This document shows, one piece after another, positions 43,002-52,390 of a DNA stretch of 64,000 nt; positions within the stretch are counted from its first letter, which is position 1; every line of letters starts with the position of its first letter. The notes under the pieces were generated by a model. It ran no database searches. It was not told the DNA's origin and saw nothing but the letters and a program-made list of their open reading frames with translations. Made by a program: the position numbers and the translations under genes. The DNA is from an uncultured Gammaproteobacteria bacterium. GTDB lineage: Bacteria > Pseudomonadota > Gammaproteobacteria > Arenicellales > JAANXG01. The stretch is taken from assembly GCA_947259705.1 (NCBI GenBank), contig CAMYNL010000011.1, positions 1 through 64,000 on the forward strand. Reading direction: 5' to 3'.

Positions 43002-44228
43002 ATGGAATCCATCGAGCTGTTCAATCTTGATCTGTTTCAGGGCGTCGCGACGCTGCTGGCGTCGGAACCCAAGATCATATTGATGCGGTTGTTTCTGATC
43101 CTGCTCGGATTCCTGTTGATCTATCTTGGCTACAAGGGTGTCCTGGAAGGACTGTTGATGATCCCCATGGGCTTCGGTATGTCCGCCATCAATGCCGGTG
43201 TGCTGGTGTGGGACGAGGAGACAGGGCGTCAGGGAACGCTTTTTCTCGATCCGCTGGTCGAGCACACTGACGAGTTGATGGCGGCGCTTCAATTCGAGTG
43301 GCTGCAGCCCATCTACACCCTCAGCTTCAGCAACGGACTGATCGCATGCCTGATACTGCTCGGTGTTGGTGTGTTGCTCGATGTTGGATTCGTGATGGTG
43401 CGACCGTTCCAGAGCATGTTTATCGCCCTGTGTGCAGAACTGGGAACGATTCTGGTTTTCCCCCTGGCGCTGGCGGCGGACCTGTCGTTAGGAGATGCCG
43501 CGGCAGTGGCAACTATCGGCGGCGCGGACGGTCCCATGATCCTGTTTACGGCCTTGATACTGTCACCGGAGTTATTCGTGCCCATCACCGTGGTGGCTTA
43601 CCTGTACCTGGGCCTTACCTACGGCGCCTATCCCTACCTGGTCAGGTTCATGGTCCCGCAGCATATTCGTGCCTTGCCCATGCCCGCGCGCCAGACCCGC
43701 GAGGTCAAGCCCCAGGAGAAGATCATCTTTTGCGTAGCGGCCTCCACGATCCTGAGCCTGCTGTTCCCGGTGGCGGCGCCCTTGTTTCTGTCCCTGTTCC
43801 TGGGAGTGGTCATCCGGGAGAGCAAGCTGGGCCATTATGCCGAGATTTTCAGTGGACCGGTGTTATACGGCGCAACGTTCTTCCTCGGCTTGCTGCTGGG
43901 AGTGCTTTGCGAGGCCAATACGCTGCTGAATCCGGCCGTATTGACATTGCTCGTGCTGGGGATCCTGGCCCTGCTGATTTCCGGAATCGGTGGCCTCATC
44001 GGCGGTTACGTGCTCTATTTCGCCAGCGGTCGGCAATTCAATCCGGTGATCGGTATCGCCGGTGTCAGTTGCGTGCCGACCACCGCCAAGGTTGCCCAGA
44101 AGTGCGTGGCGGCGGAAGCTCCCGGTGTGGTGGTGCTGCCGCACGCGTTGGGTGCCAGCATTAGCGGCGTCATAACCTCGGCGATTATTGCCAGTATACT
44201 GATATCCGTCGTAAGACAACTGCAGTAG
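43002..44228 (+). CDS. mmdB: Membrane beta subunit of Na+-pumping decarboxylase (OadB/MmdB/GcdB)
   Basis: Decarboxylates carboxybiotin and exports sodium. The 408-residue polytopic protein starts with a long first helical region (residues 25-60), then IGGADGPMILFTALILSPEL (about residue 167), which holds the aspartate implicated in sodium binding in OadB. The C-terminal GVSCVPTTAKVAQK and LPHALGASISGVI (about 347-390) are also conserved in the family. A 17-base gap separates it from the biotin-carrier gene. It completes the four-gene set A-D-C-B and couples decarboxylation to a sodium gradient. Confidence 0.93.
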   Translation: MESIELFNLDLFQGVATLLASEPKIILMRLFLILLGFLLIYLGYKGVLEGLLMIPMGFGMSAINAGVLVWDEETGRQGTLFLDPLVEHTDELMAALQFEWLQPIYTLSFSNGLIACLILLGVGVLLDVGFVMVRPFQSMFIALCAELGTILVFPLALAADLSLGDAAAVATIGGADGPMILFTALILSPELFVPITVVAYLYLGLTYGAYPYLVRFMVPQHIRALPMPARQTREVKPQEKIIFCVAASTILSLLFPVAAPLFLSLFLGVVIRESKLGHYAEIFSGPVLYGATFFLGLLLGVLCEANTLLNPAVLTLLVLGILALLISGIGGLIGGYVLYFASGRQFNPVIGIAGVSCVPTTAKVAQKCVAAEAPGVVVLPHALGASISGVITSAIIASILISVVRQLQ

Positions 44229-44959
44229 CAACAGATCCCGCGCCAGGGTCATCGATCGAGCTCCCACGCCGGGACCACACTGCCCGTGCCGCGCCGCCTG
44301 CCGCGTGCCACCGGGAACACGTTTCCGGTCACCAGTGGGCGCATCATCGGCGGCGATTCGCGACAACGGGCGGCCCACAGCGGGGCCCAGCGCGTGATCA
44401 GCGTTGTCGAGGTGTCGCACCGCCGGCAGGTAAATGGCCTGGTCCAGGTCGTTAGATTTCCGTGATGCGTACGCCGCGACGAAAGGTGCCGCGCCCGGCG
44501 GGGCGGAAGTCCGCGTAGCTTTCCTGCATCCGCTTCTTGCGATGGCGTCGATCGAGGTGGACCTCCCTCCACTGAATTTCCGCACGCGATGCCAGGTTGG
44601 TCTTCAGGCCTACGACCAGGGGAGCAATGGCGCTTCCTGTCTGAAATGATGTCGCTGTGTGGACGCTCCATACCGTGGACCGGAATCCGTCGCAACGGGT
44701 CTGCTTTGAGGTTATGCCCGCGGCGCGTGTTTCTCCACCTGCCGCGTATAGTCCACCGGTCCTGCCCTGCTTATACTCGCCAACGCCGCGCATCCCAGGG
44801 ACATCACGAGACCGATGTTTTCGGGGTGCATATAACTGTATCCCCGATCTGCGCTACACTTGCCCGGCGCGCTCATGAATCGCAAGCCACGGCGTGATGG
44901 TGCCGGAGTAGCAGTTGGTGCCCGCCCGTGTTCGTTGAACCCACCTCGATGGCCGTGAT
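44229..44959. other. Intergenic region with possible decayed minus-strand ORF
   Basis: About 730 bp. A minus-strand frame ending at 44452 has a stretch, APLVVGLKTNLASRAEIQW through DRRHRKKRMQESYADF, with fairly natural composition. It has no recognised family and no credible start. The remaining frames look random. I would not call a gene. Confidence 0.35.
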
Positions 44960-45562
44960 ATGAACATGTATGTTCGAAATCATCTGGGCGCCCTGCTGGT
45001 CGTTGCAGCATTCGCATGGACACAGTCCGTCCCGGCCCAGGATTTTCAGGCCGGCCGGGAAGCTGTGTCGCGGGGCGACTTCGCCACCGCGCTTGCCCAG
45101 TGGCAGCCGCTGGCGGAGGCCGGGGACGCCACCGCTCAGTACAACCTCGGGATGCTCCATGCTCGTGGCGAGGGCGTACCCCAGGATTATGAAATCGCGG
45201 CGAAGTGGTTCAAGCGGGCGGCGGAGCAGGGACAGCGTGACGCCCAGGCCACCATCGGCGGCATGTATGCACGCGGACTCGGCATCGAGCAGGATTACGA
45301 GCAGGCGGCCGAGTGGCTCTTGCTGGCGGCGAAACAGCACCACGCGCCCAGCCAGTTCGAGATGGGCATCCTGCATGCCAAGGGCCAGGGAGTCCTGCGG
45401 GACGATTCGGCGGCATACTTCTGGATTGAACTGGCGGCCCGCCAGAACTACCAGCCGGCCATCGAGGCAAAACAGGCCATGCGCAAGTTCATGCCCCCTG
45501 TTCAGATCGAGTTAGTCGAGAAGCGTGTGGACGACTGGCTGCAGTCAAATACCGGTCAGTAA
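44960..45562 (+). CDS. Exported Sel1-repeat (TPR-like) protein
   Basis: A 200-residue protein with a signal peptide (residues 1-27, ending VPAQ). It has about three Sel1 repeats, each with the A-x-x-x-L-G-x-(M/L)-(Y/H)-x-x-G-x-G-V pattern: YNLGMLHARGEGVPQDY, IGGMYARGLGIEQDY and MGILHAKGQGVLRDD. Sel1 repeats form alpha-solenoids for protein contacts, often in periplasmic or cell-cycle signalling. A C-terminal helix (QIELVEKRVDDWLQ) closes the fold. Partner unknown. It converges with the large AsmA-like gene. Confidence 0.88.
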   Translation: MNMYVRNHLGALLVVAAFAWTQSVPAQDFQAGREAVSRGDFATALAQWQPLAEAGDATAQYNLGMLHARGEGVPQDYEIAAKWFKRAAEQGQRDAQATIGGMYARGLGIEQDYEQAAEWLLLAAKQHHAPSQFEMGILHAKGQGVLRDDSAAYFWIELAARQNYQPAIEAKQAMRKFMPPVQIELVEKRVDDWLQSNTGQ

Positions 45563-45574
45563 TTTCTCCGTGAG

Positions 45575-45589
45575 CGCTGGTTCCCAGCG
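45575..45589. terminator. Small hairpin between convergent Sel1 and AsmA-like genes
   Basis: CGCTGG-TTC-CCAGCG, a perfect 6-bp stem with a 3-base loop, lies 13 bases after the Sel1 stop and 18 bases before the AsmA-like stop. There is no T tract on either strand, so termination is only possible, not shown. Confidence 0.3.
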
Positions 45590-45606
45590 GCCGGTGTCGG
45601 CGCGCG

Positions 45607-48600
45607 CTACTTCGGTTTCCGCAGGAGGTCTATCAGCGATTCGATCGCCTGTTCCTTGGTGCTCTTGGGGGCGGACGGTTCCGGTTCGGCGCTTTTAGGT
45701 GCCGGTTGCCTGGTGGGCTCTGTTACCTCGGGCTCCGGGAGGGCGCCCCACGGGAGTGGATCCACCGAGGCTCGCGGTATCGAACCGCCGGTGCCGGCCA
45801 CGCGGCCCGTCACCGCGCCGACCAGGGCGCCGGTCAGAGGGTCCTTCTCAACCAGTCGTTTCTGGGCGCGCAGGCGGCCGAGATCCAGCGCCGCCTTGGA
45901 GTAATCCACGCTCGGGCTGTCCAGCGCACCGGTAATCGGAATGTGCAATGCATCGCCCGCCGCGACCGGCAGGCGAAACACTTTTTCCAGGGTCTCGGGC
46001 ATCAGGGCGAGCGTCAGGCCGACCCGGTTTCCGACAATGTCGGCCGTGCCCCAGGTTGCGAGATGGAAGCGCTGGTCGAGGAGCACATCCAGTCGGCGCG
46101 TGTAGTTGATCCGGCCGTCGCGGAACTCCAGTACCGCCGGTGTGAACCAGGCGCTCCATTGCTCGCGTTCCGCCTCCTTGATGGCGCCGAATTGCTGGGC
46201 CAGGCCGACTATGCCTTTAAGCAGCCAGCCGCTCTTGAGTATGATCTTGCCGAAATCGATGCGCGCCTGCGGTATGATCACCTTGCTCGTATCGAAAGCC
46301 CTTGTGGGGATGAACACGCCCTCGGGGGGGATTTCCAGCCTGATCGGCCGGTCGGCGCTCTGGGTGGTCTCGAATATGGGATGGATATTGCTGAGCACCT
46401 GTTTTCCCAGCTCCTGCGTCACCTCCAGCTCAGCGACCAGGGGCGCGGTCAGTACCAGGCCGTCCTGACGCAACTGCGTCTTTACATCAAAGTTGGCGCG
46501 GTCGGCACGCAGCATAAGCGTGACCGGGCCGGTCATGCGCTCAAGATCTGCGGTAAACGTGACGTCGGCAGACGTGCCGAGGGTGGCTGTGGTCAGACCA
46601 TCGGATGACAGCAATTGGTCGAGCAGCGCCACGGGGACCTTCTGCAGCATCCCGTCCATACTGACCGACACGCCCTCGCTTTTGAAGCCGCCCGTTTCGT
46701 CGAACAACTCACTGACCCGGGATTTGACACCGAGGCGGCCCCCGGCATCCTGCGTCTGGTCGCTGGCGCGGCGCAGTATTCCCGACAGCTCGACGTCCAT
46801 GGGTTGGTCAAAACGGGCCGCCTTCAGCATCGCCTGCAGCTTCTCCACTACCAGGATCTGGCCGCTGGCGCGATCGCGCAGGGACAGTGCGGGTATCTTC
46901 ACGGCGCCCTCCAGGGCTGCCCGCGAGGGGTCGAACACCCTGCCGTCCGCCGGTGTGGCGATGGGCCAACGCAGCGTGGTGATGATGGCCGACAGCACGG
47001 CTTCGCCGGCGAGTTCGTAACCCGTGGTGGCCTTGTTCTGTCCCGCCGGGGCATCGCCGCCGAGCGCCTGGATCCCAGCGGGCGTAAGGGTCAGGCTCGC
47101 CTTAACGGGGCGACCGAGGGTGATCTCATCACCAAGCTTGAGGCCGGCATCGACCGTCAGGTTCGTGGAGCTTGCCTTCAGGTCGACTGATCCCGTGACT
47201 TTGGTTCCGCCCCCTGTCTTAACCCTCGAATCGAGGTTAATGGATTCACCGACCAGCGCCGCCAGCCCGCGTTGCCTGCTGATCAGTTCGATGAGTGCCG
47301 TAGGCAAGCGATCGAATCTCACATTGCCGTCGATTATCGCGGAGGTCAGGTCGAATTCGCCGTCCCGCAGCACTTGAGTCAGTTTCGCATCGACGGCCAG
47401 CTTACCGGTCTGTCGCTCCCCCGACAGCACGGTCGCGGCATCAAGCTTGAGTGCGGCGGTACCCTGGCCGCCGTTGAAGTCGATGCCCAGCATCGCGTCA
47501 CGCAGCGCAGCGCCTTCCAGCGACTTGTCACCAGCCAAGACGAACTCCTTGGCCGCCAGGGACATGCTCATTTGTAACGCCTGTGGCGAGAAGGGTGCCA
47601 AGGGCAGCTTGAGCTGCGCCAGTTCGATGACCAGCGGCGTCGGTCCTGCCAGTGTGGGCTGGCCGGGTGCAGCGAATCCGAGTCGGTTCAGCAGCGACGG
47701 GTTCAGCAGCACGTTCAGCTTGGCGGGTTCCTTGAGCACTGCGGTGGTTATTGCCGGATCCAGGCTGAACGTGGCTTCGCCGTTGAGTCCTTCGCTGGCC
47801 AACTGCACACGGCCGTCGACCGACTTCATTCGATCGTTACTGTCGAGCGCTGAGACGCCGTCGAACCTTACAAGCAGCGAGCCGGCATTGATGTCCGACA
47901 GTGGCCCGGGTGTTAATTGCATCAACGCGGCGCTGCCCATTATGCGCAGCTCGGACAGCGGGTCGGCAGCCACGTTAACGTTCAGTTTCTCGACGCGGAC
48001 TTCTCCCCAGTCGGGTCCGCCGGAAAGCTCCAACGGCTCGCTGTTGAGCGACGCCTGCAACACCGTCTTCTCCGGCTGGAATAGAGCCGCGCCGGCCCTG
48101 GGGCGGGGTGCTTCGAGGCGGTTAATGCTGATCTCAACCAGAGCGGGGCGCTTCATTGTCACACCGGCCTCGGCACCGGCGAGCCGCTGCAGCATCCTGG
48201 GTTGCAGCGCATAGTGGAATACGGCGGGCTGCGTCAGCATGACGCGATCCCTGACCTGGAAGCTCACCTTTTCCGCCCGCAAAGGGCCCGCGTCGATACT
48301 CAAGGCACCATCGATTTGATCGGCTCCGCTGGACTGGGCCCGCAACGTCATGTCGATTTTCTCCCCGAGCAGATCGGTCAACAGTCCACCCTGGCCGGTC
48401 AGCTGATCGATGAACACGGTGGGGATGCCACTGAGCGCGAAGTCGGTATCCATACGAAGCTTGTCCGGCTGCCACTCGCCGGCGGTATCGAACAGGTCGG
48501 CGACGTCGACGCGAGCCGACAGTTTTCCCGACCTGTCCCGCGTCCGTGTCGTACCGCCCAGGGAGAAGCCGAGGCCGTCGGCGAGGCGGGTGCTGGCGAC

Positions 48601-49791
48601 CTCGGCCTTGAGGTCGCGGATGACCAATTCGCCCGGTTCCGGCGATCCGCTCATGCGTATGGGTGTTGCTGCGGCAAGCCCGACCTCGAAGGATATGGCA
48701 CCCGGGTCGAAGCCGGTCACTGGAAACCGTATCGACTCCGCCGTCAAGGCCAGGGGGAATGCCTCATCGAGGCGTAGTTCCGCTCCGTCCCGCGAAGGGC
48801 CGACGAGCTGCGAGAACAATCGTGGCGTAATGCTTAGCTGCATCGAAGCAGACCGGGTGAGCTCGAAGCGGCCATCGGCGACGCGTCCGCTGAGCGCCGC
48901 CTCTGCATTCGGCGCGCTGGCGCTTGCAGCGATGTCCTGGGACTCGGCAGTGCCGGACGCATCGACGCGGATGCTGACACGTTCCCCCAATGCGGCACTC
49001 AGCAGGCCTTTCAGGCCCAGCATGCGATCGATGCCGTCCACGGGCAGGTCGGTAACGTCCGCAGAAAGCCCGCCCTCGGCCTTATCCAGATCAAGATTAC
49101 CCTTGGCGTCGAGAAATCCGCGGGCTTGTCCCGCGATGCGAAACTGCCCGGTCATCTCGCCTTGTCGGCTTTGTCCCCGTAGCTCGAACGTGGCCGGTTC
49201 GCCCGGCGACACCAGTCGCAGCGCAGCAGTCAGGTTATCCACGGCAACGGGTTCCATCCCTGGTGCTGTCACGTTGAATCGCGCAGCGCTCAGATCCAGG
49301 TTGGCAGTCAGCGGCAGCGGCAGGGGCCCTGCCGCTTTTTCTTCGGCGCTTGTTGGTGCCAGGGCCTGGTTGAGATTGTTGTCACCGGTTTCGTCGACAA
49401 TGATGTTGCCGGTCAGTCCGCGCACCACGGTTTGGCCCAGTGCGAGTTCCCGGCGCAGCGCCTGCAGCAGCGTCAGCTCGGTGGTCAATTCGTCCAGGCG
49501 CAGCACCTGTCTGCCCTGGGGATCCAGCAGGACGAGCCGCTCGATGCGTTGTCCGCTCAACCAGTTCAGCTCAATATTTTCGAGTTGAATCGATCCGTGA
49601 ATGGAGTCGTTGACTGCCGAAACCGCCAGTCCGCGACCGAAGGAGGTGGAGAGTATCGTGGGCGCCAGTGCGGCCAGCACCAGCGCAGCCAGCATGAGGC
49701 CGAGCAACGCAAAACCAAGTATCTTTCCGAGCCCCGTGGTGCCCCGACCGGGAGTGTTTTCGACACCGTGCGATTCACTGTCTAGGGTCAT
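45607..49791 (-). CDS. Large AsmA-like envelope protein with internal repeats
   Basis: About 1,394 residues, with one N-terminal membrane helix (about 22-46) and a very long periplasmic part rich in beta-strand patterns, as in the AsmA/TamB-like bridge proteins proposed to move lipids across the periplasm. Two short motifs recur. Motif A is (L/I/V)P-x-x-x-(I/L)-(D/E)-x-L near residues 249, 456, 829 and 1052. Motif B is L-x-P-x-x-(L/I)-x-x-L near 321, 529, 696, 902 and 1124, each 72-73 residues after A where A is present. The C-terminus is Pro/Ser/Lys-rich. ATG 49791 is preceded by AGGAG; ATG 49818 is the alternative. No AsmA-family name can be assigned securely. Confidence 0.8.
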   Translation of the reverse strand: MTLDSESHGVENTPGRGTTGLGKILGFALLGLMLAALVLAALAPTILSTSFGRGLAVSAVNDSIHGSIQLENIELNWLSGQRIERLVLLDPQGRQVLRLDELTTELTLLQALRRELALGQTVVRGLTGNIIVDETGDNNLNQALAPTSAEEKAAGPLPLPLTANLDLSAARFNVTAPGMEPVAVDNLTAALRLVSPGEPATFELRGQSRQGEMTGQFRIAGQARGFLDAKGNLDLDKAEGGLSADVTDLPVDGIDRMLGLKGLLSAALGERVSIRVDASGTAESQDIAASASAPNAEAALSGRVADGRFELTRSASMQLSITPRLFSQLVGPSRDGAELRLDEAFPLALTAESIRFPVTGFDPGAISFEVGLAAATPIRMSGSPEPGELVIRDLKAEVASTRLADGLGFSLGGTTRTRDRSGKLSARVDVADLFDTAGEWQPDKLRMDTDFALSGIPTVFIDQLTGQGGLLTDLLGEKIDMTLRAQSSGADQIDGALSIDAGPLRAEKVSFQVRDRVMLTQPAVFHYALQPRMLQRLAGAEAGVTMKRPALVEISINRLEAPRPRAGAALFQPEKTVLQASLNSEPLELSGGPDWGEVRVEKLNVNVAADPLSELRIMGSAALMQLTPGPLSDINAGSLLVRFDGVSALDSNDRMKSVDGRVQLASEGLNGEATFSLDPAITTAVLKEPAKLNVLLNPSLLNRLGFAAPGQPTLAGPTPLVIELAQLKLPLAPFSPQALQMSMSLAAKEFVLAGDKSLEGAALRDAMLGIDFNGGQGTAALKLDAATVLSGERQTGKLAVDAKLTQVLRDGEFDLTSAIIDGNVRFDRLPTALIELISRQRGLAALVGESINLDSRVKTGGGTKVTGSVDLKASSTNLTVDAGLKLGDEITLGRPVKASLTLTPAGIQALGGDAPAGQNKATTGYELAGEAVLSAIITTLRWPIATPADGRVFDPSRAALEGAVKIPALSLRDRASGQILVVEKLQAMLKAARFDQPMDVELSGILRRASDQTQDAGGRLGVKSRVSELFDETGGFKSEGVSVSMDGMLQKVPVALLDQLLSSDGLTTATLGTSADVTFTADLERMTGPVTLMLRADRANFDVKTQLRQDGLVLTAPLVAELEVTQELGKQVLSNIHPIFETTQSADRPIRLEIPPEGVFIPTRAFDTSKVIIPQARIDFGKIILKSGWLLKGIVGLAQQFGAIKEAEREQWSAWFTPAVLEFRDGRINYTRRLDVLLDQRFHLATWGTADIVGNRVGLTLALMPETLEKVFRLPVAAGDALHIPITGALDSPSVDYSKAALDLGRLRAQKRLVEKDPLTGALVGAVTGRVAGTGGSIPRASVDPLPWGALPEPEVTEPTRQPAPKSAEPEPSAPKSTKEQAIESLIDLLRKPK

Positions 49792-49818
49792 CTCTTTCTC
49801 CTGTCTAACGGCATTCAT

Positions 49819-50490
49819 GGCTTGCGCATACGGTGACCCGTTCCGCTCAAGCCACGCCCAGTCTGCTTAATTTTCGTGCCACCGCGCAACATAAGTTGGC
49901 GCCACAGGCAATTCATTGGTGACGCACGGCCAATTATGTGCAGAAATGGGCGAGCGCGAAATATCACTGTTGGGATTGGCGTCGTCTGGGACGGACTCAA
50001 CGACCGGGGAAGCGGTCGAAGAGCGGGGGCGACATCCTTCAGAGGTACGCTCGGGCGCAGATCCATCCTATTACCCGTTGCGCTGGCACGGTCACGTGCA
50101 AGCATGCAGGTGTGGCCGCGCCCGACGATCAATCAATTGCCAGTATCCTTTTGCCGGCAGTGTTGACTGCCGGGCAGGGTTTGGTCTGGCTGCCCCAGGA
50201 ACAGTCTTTTCCGCTCCGCGGTGATGAAGGGGGATTCGTCCATACGGCACCGGCGCCCTGAGACACCGGATCGTTCCCGCCGCCGGGAGGCGAGCAATGG
50301 GGCTGGAATGCTGAATTTTCGGGGTCTTGCTGCAGGGGAACCGGGGCCGCTCCCGGATGAACAGCTTAGGACCGCGAGAAACCGGCCTCTGTGGGTGCGG
50401 ACGGGCATGGCGATATACAGAATATGCCTTGCTTTCTTCGTCATTGTCGCCAGGGCGCGTAACATAGGTAGTGCAAGCCGCCGCGGTGAT
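49819..50490. other. Intergenic region, no gene assigned
   Basis: About 670 bp between the 5' end of the AsmA-like gene and the 3' end of the CDF gene, both on the minus strand. The open frames on both strands are short, overlap one another and are Arg/Gly/Pro-rich. I see no gene, clear terminator or repeat here. Confidence 0.4.
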
Positions 50491-51366
50491 TCAATCGACG
50501 CAATGCTCGTCCTCCACCTGTACCGTCGAATGAGCGATTCCGAAGCGGTTCGAGAGGATGCATTTGACTTCCTTCAAGATACCGACGTGGTTGGAAGATG
50601 GGACCGCGTCGATATGCATGGTGATCAACGGGCGTTCCGGTGTCAGCGCCCACAGGTGAACATGGTGCACATCGCGAACGCCCTCGACCTCGTCGATCAG
50701 GGTGGTCCGCAACAGGTCCACGTCCATGTCCGGTGGTGTGCCCTCGAGAAGGATATGCGCGGACTGCCGCACGATGATCCAGGCGCTGCGCAGGATGAGC
50801 AAAGCTACCAGTATCGACAGGATGGGGTCCGCCTGCATCCACCCCGTCACTAGGATGACGCCGGCCGCGACGATCGCGGCAACAGAACCCAGAAGGTCGC
50901 CCAGTACATGAATGCTAGCGGCGCGAACATTGAGGCTCATGGAACGAGGACTATGCAGGATGACGAAGACGGCGACATTTACGAGTAGGCCCGTTGCCGC
51001 GACGACTATCATCAGCATGCCATCCACCGGACGTGGTTCGAGCAGCCTGGAAACGGCTTCGAAGCCGATCCACGCGACCACTGCCATAAAGGCAACGCCG
51101 TTGATGAATGCGGCCAGTATCTGCAGCCGGTGGTAGCCGTATGAACGGAGATGGTCGGCAGGCTTGTCGGAGATACGTGCAGCGAGCCAAGCGAGACCCA
51201 GCGCTGCCGAGTCAGTCAGCATGTGGCCGGCGTCAGCGAGCAGCGCCAGGGATCCCGACAGGACCCCACCGACAACCTCCACCAGCATGAATATGGCGGT
51301 CAGGAGCAATGCCCAACGTAGCTGTTTCTCATCAAGCGTATGGCGATGTTTGTCGGTATGCGGCAT
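50491..51366 (-). CDS. Cation diffusion facilitator (CDF) metal exporter, ZitB/CzcD-like
   Basis: Exports zinc or similar divalent metals in exchange for protons. About 291 residues from ATG 51366. A short His-bearing N-terminus, MPHTDKHRHT, precedes six predicted helices. The metal-site pairs are DAGHMLTDS on TM2 (HxxxD) and HVLGDLLGS on TM5 (HxxxD). The C-terminal cytoplasmic ferredoxin-like domain (about 205-291) contains HHVHLWALT and ends VEDEHC. The frame is open further upstream but overlaps the preceding gene; the ATG 10 bases after that gene's stop fits an operon. HxxxD pairs favour zinc or cadmium specificity. Confidence 0.92.
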   Translation of the reverse strand: MPHTDKHRHTLDEKQLRWALLLTAIFMLVEVVGGVLSGSLALLADAGHMLTDSAALGLAWLAARISDKPADHLRSYGYHRLQILAAFINGVAFMAVVAWIGFEAVSRLLEPRPVDGMLMIVVAATGLLVNVAVFVILHSPRSMSLNVRAASIHVLGDLLGSVAAIVAAGVILVTGWMQADPILSILVALLILRSAWIIVRQSAHILLEGTPPDMDVDLLRTTLIDEVEGVRDVHHVHLWALTPERPLITMHIDAVPSSNHVGILKEVKCILSNRFGIAHSTVQVEDEHCVD

Positions 51367-51376
51367 CGTAAGGCGC

Positions 51377-52390
51377 TCAGCGATCGGTAAAAAGGGTTCT
51401 TTTGAATACCAGTCGCGTGTCATTCACATCGAACATCAGGATGTCGTCGCGACCCGTCAATTCACTTACGAAGACGTGACCGTCAAAGCGGCTGAAATAA
51501 TACGGATTACCTCGAAACGACATCTGGTCATAGACGGATTGACATTTGTCCTCTGGAAGGTCTAGTAGCGAATCGCAGCGGATTATGATGTTATTGGTGA
51601 CGGTAATGTAGTAGGCGCCACCAACTCGCAGGATGTCGTTCATGCTTTGGTAGGGCGCCGGGACATGCAGCGAGTATAAAACTTCGTAACTGCTGTCAAC
51701 ATAGTCGGCCACAGTGAGCATGCGAGGTCCCGAGACAAAGATCATCTTGTCGTCTACGATGCCGAATGAACGCGTGTAGGACTGACCCAGGAAGGGAAGT
51801 TTCTTTGTGTGTTTTTCAACCAGACCGTTGTCTTCAGCGACGAGTTTCGTAATCGCCTGCGACTCCGAGGCACGAATATAGAAGGCGCTGGTGTAGGGGT
51901 CGTAGCGCACCCGATGGGGCCTGGCCCCGATGTTGCGTACGGTCTGGGTGAGCAGGAAACCGCCTCTGTGCCGTTGATAGACCTTGATCTCGTGCGCATC
52001 TGTGTTGTCTACCACGAAGTAACGGCCATCAGATGCAATGGAGTGCGGACGGGAAAGACTGTCGTCGGGTATCTGCCAGTCATGTAGGGGCGCGGACAGA
52101 TAGGAACTGTACAAAACCCGATTGTTGTAGCAGTCGACAATGAAGTACCGGTCGCCGATTTTCTCAATATAAGTGGGCAGATAGAGCCGATCGGGCTTGA
52201 AAGTCCGCTTTACTAGACCCGAGTCGATGGTCACCTGGCTGGCGAATTGTGATTCACCAGTGAGTGCGTCGGGGATTGACGGTGGCGCCGGCTCGAGAGC
52301 GCGCGATCCGACGTTCCGGCCCAGCACCAGCCCGACGGTCAGGGCTGTGCCTGCGACCGGCAGAAAATTGAACCAGGGGCGATCACTCAC
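51377..52390 (-). CDS. Membrane-anchored beta-propeller-like protein of unknown function
   Basis: Not assigned to a named family. An N-terminal hydrophobic segment (FLPVAGTALTVGLVLG, residues 9-24) should anchor it to the membrane. The rest is strand-rich with repeating YFIVDCYNNRVL, HSIASDGRYFVVDN, ARPHRVRYDPYTSAFYI and GGAYYITVTNNII segments, spaced 40-50 residues like the blades of an NHL or YVTN propeller. Start is GTG with AAGG 8 bases upstream. It precedes a metal exporter by 10 bases and is probably co-transcribed, so a role in metal sensing or binding outside the cytoplasm is conceivable but unproven. Confidence 0.68.
   Translation of the reverse strand: MSDRPWFNFLPVAGTALTVGLVLGRNVGSRALEPAPPSIPDALTGESQFASQVTIDSGLVKRTFKPDRLYLPTYIEKIGDRYFIVDCYNNRVLYSSYLSAPLHDWQIPDDSLSRPHSIASDGRYFVVDNTDAHEIKVYQRHRGGFLLTQTVRNIGARPHRVRYDPYTSAFYIRASESQAITKLVAEDNGLVEKHTKKLPFLGQSYTRSFGIVDDKMIFVSGPRMLTVADYVDSSYEVLYSLHVPAPYQSMNDILRVGGAYYITVTNNIIIRCDSLLDLPEDKCQSVYDQMSFRGNPYYFSRFDGHVFVSELTGRDDILMFDVNDTRLVFKRTLFTDR

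Noticed and set aside
43298-44164. 288-codon frame inside the decarboxylase beta subunit gene
   Set aside because: Same-strand shadow frame; the other frame encodes the conserved membrane subunit.
48410-49588. 392-codon plus-strand frame inside the AsmA-like gene
   Set aside because: Ser/Arg-rich antisense frame without motifs; the minus-strand frame shows ordered repeats and a membrane anchor.
50133-50465. Minus-strand frame of 110 codons ahead of the CDF gene
   Set aside because: Arg/Ser/Pro-rich with no motif and several overlapping frames of equal quality on the other strand.
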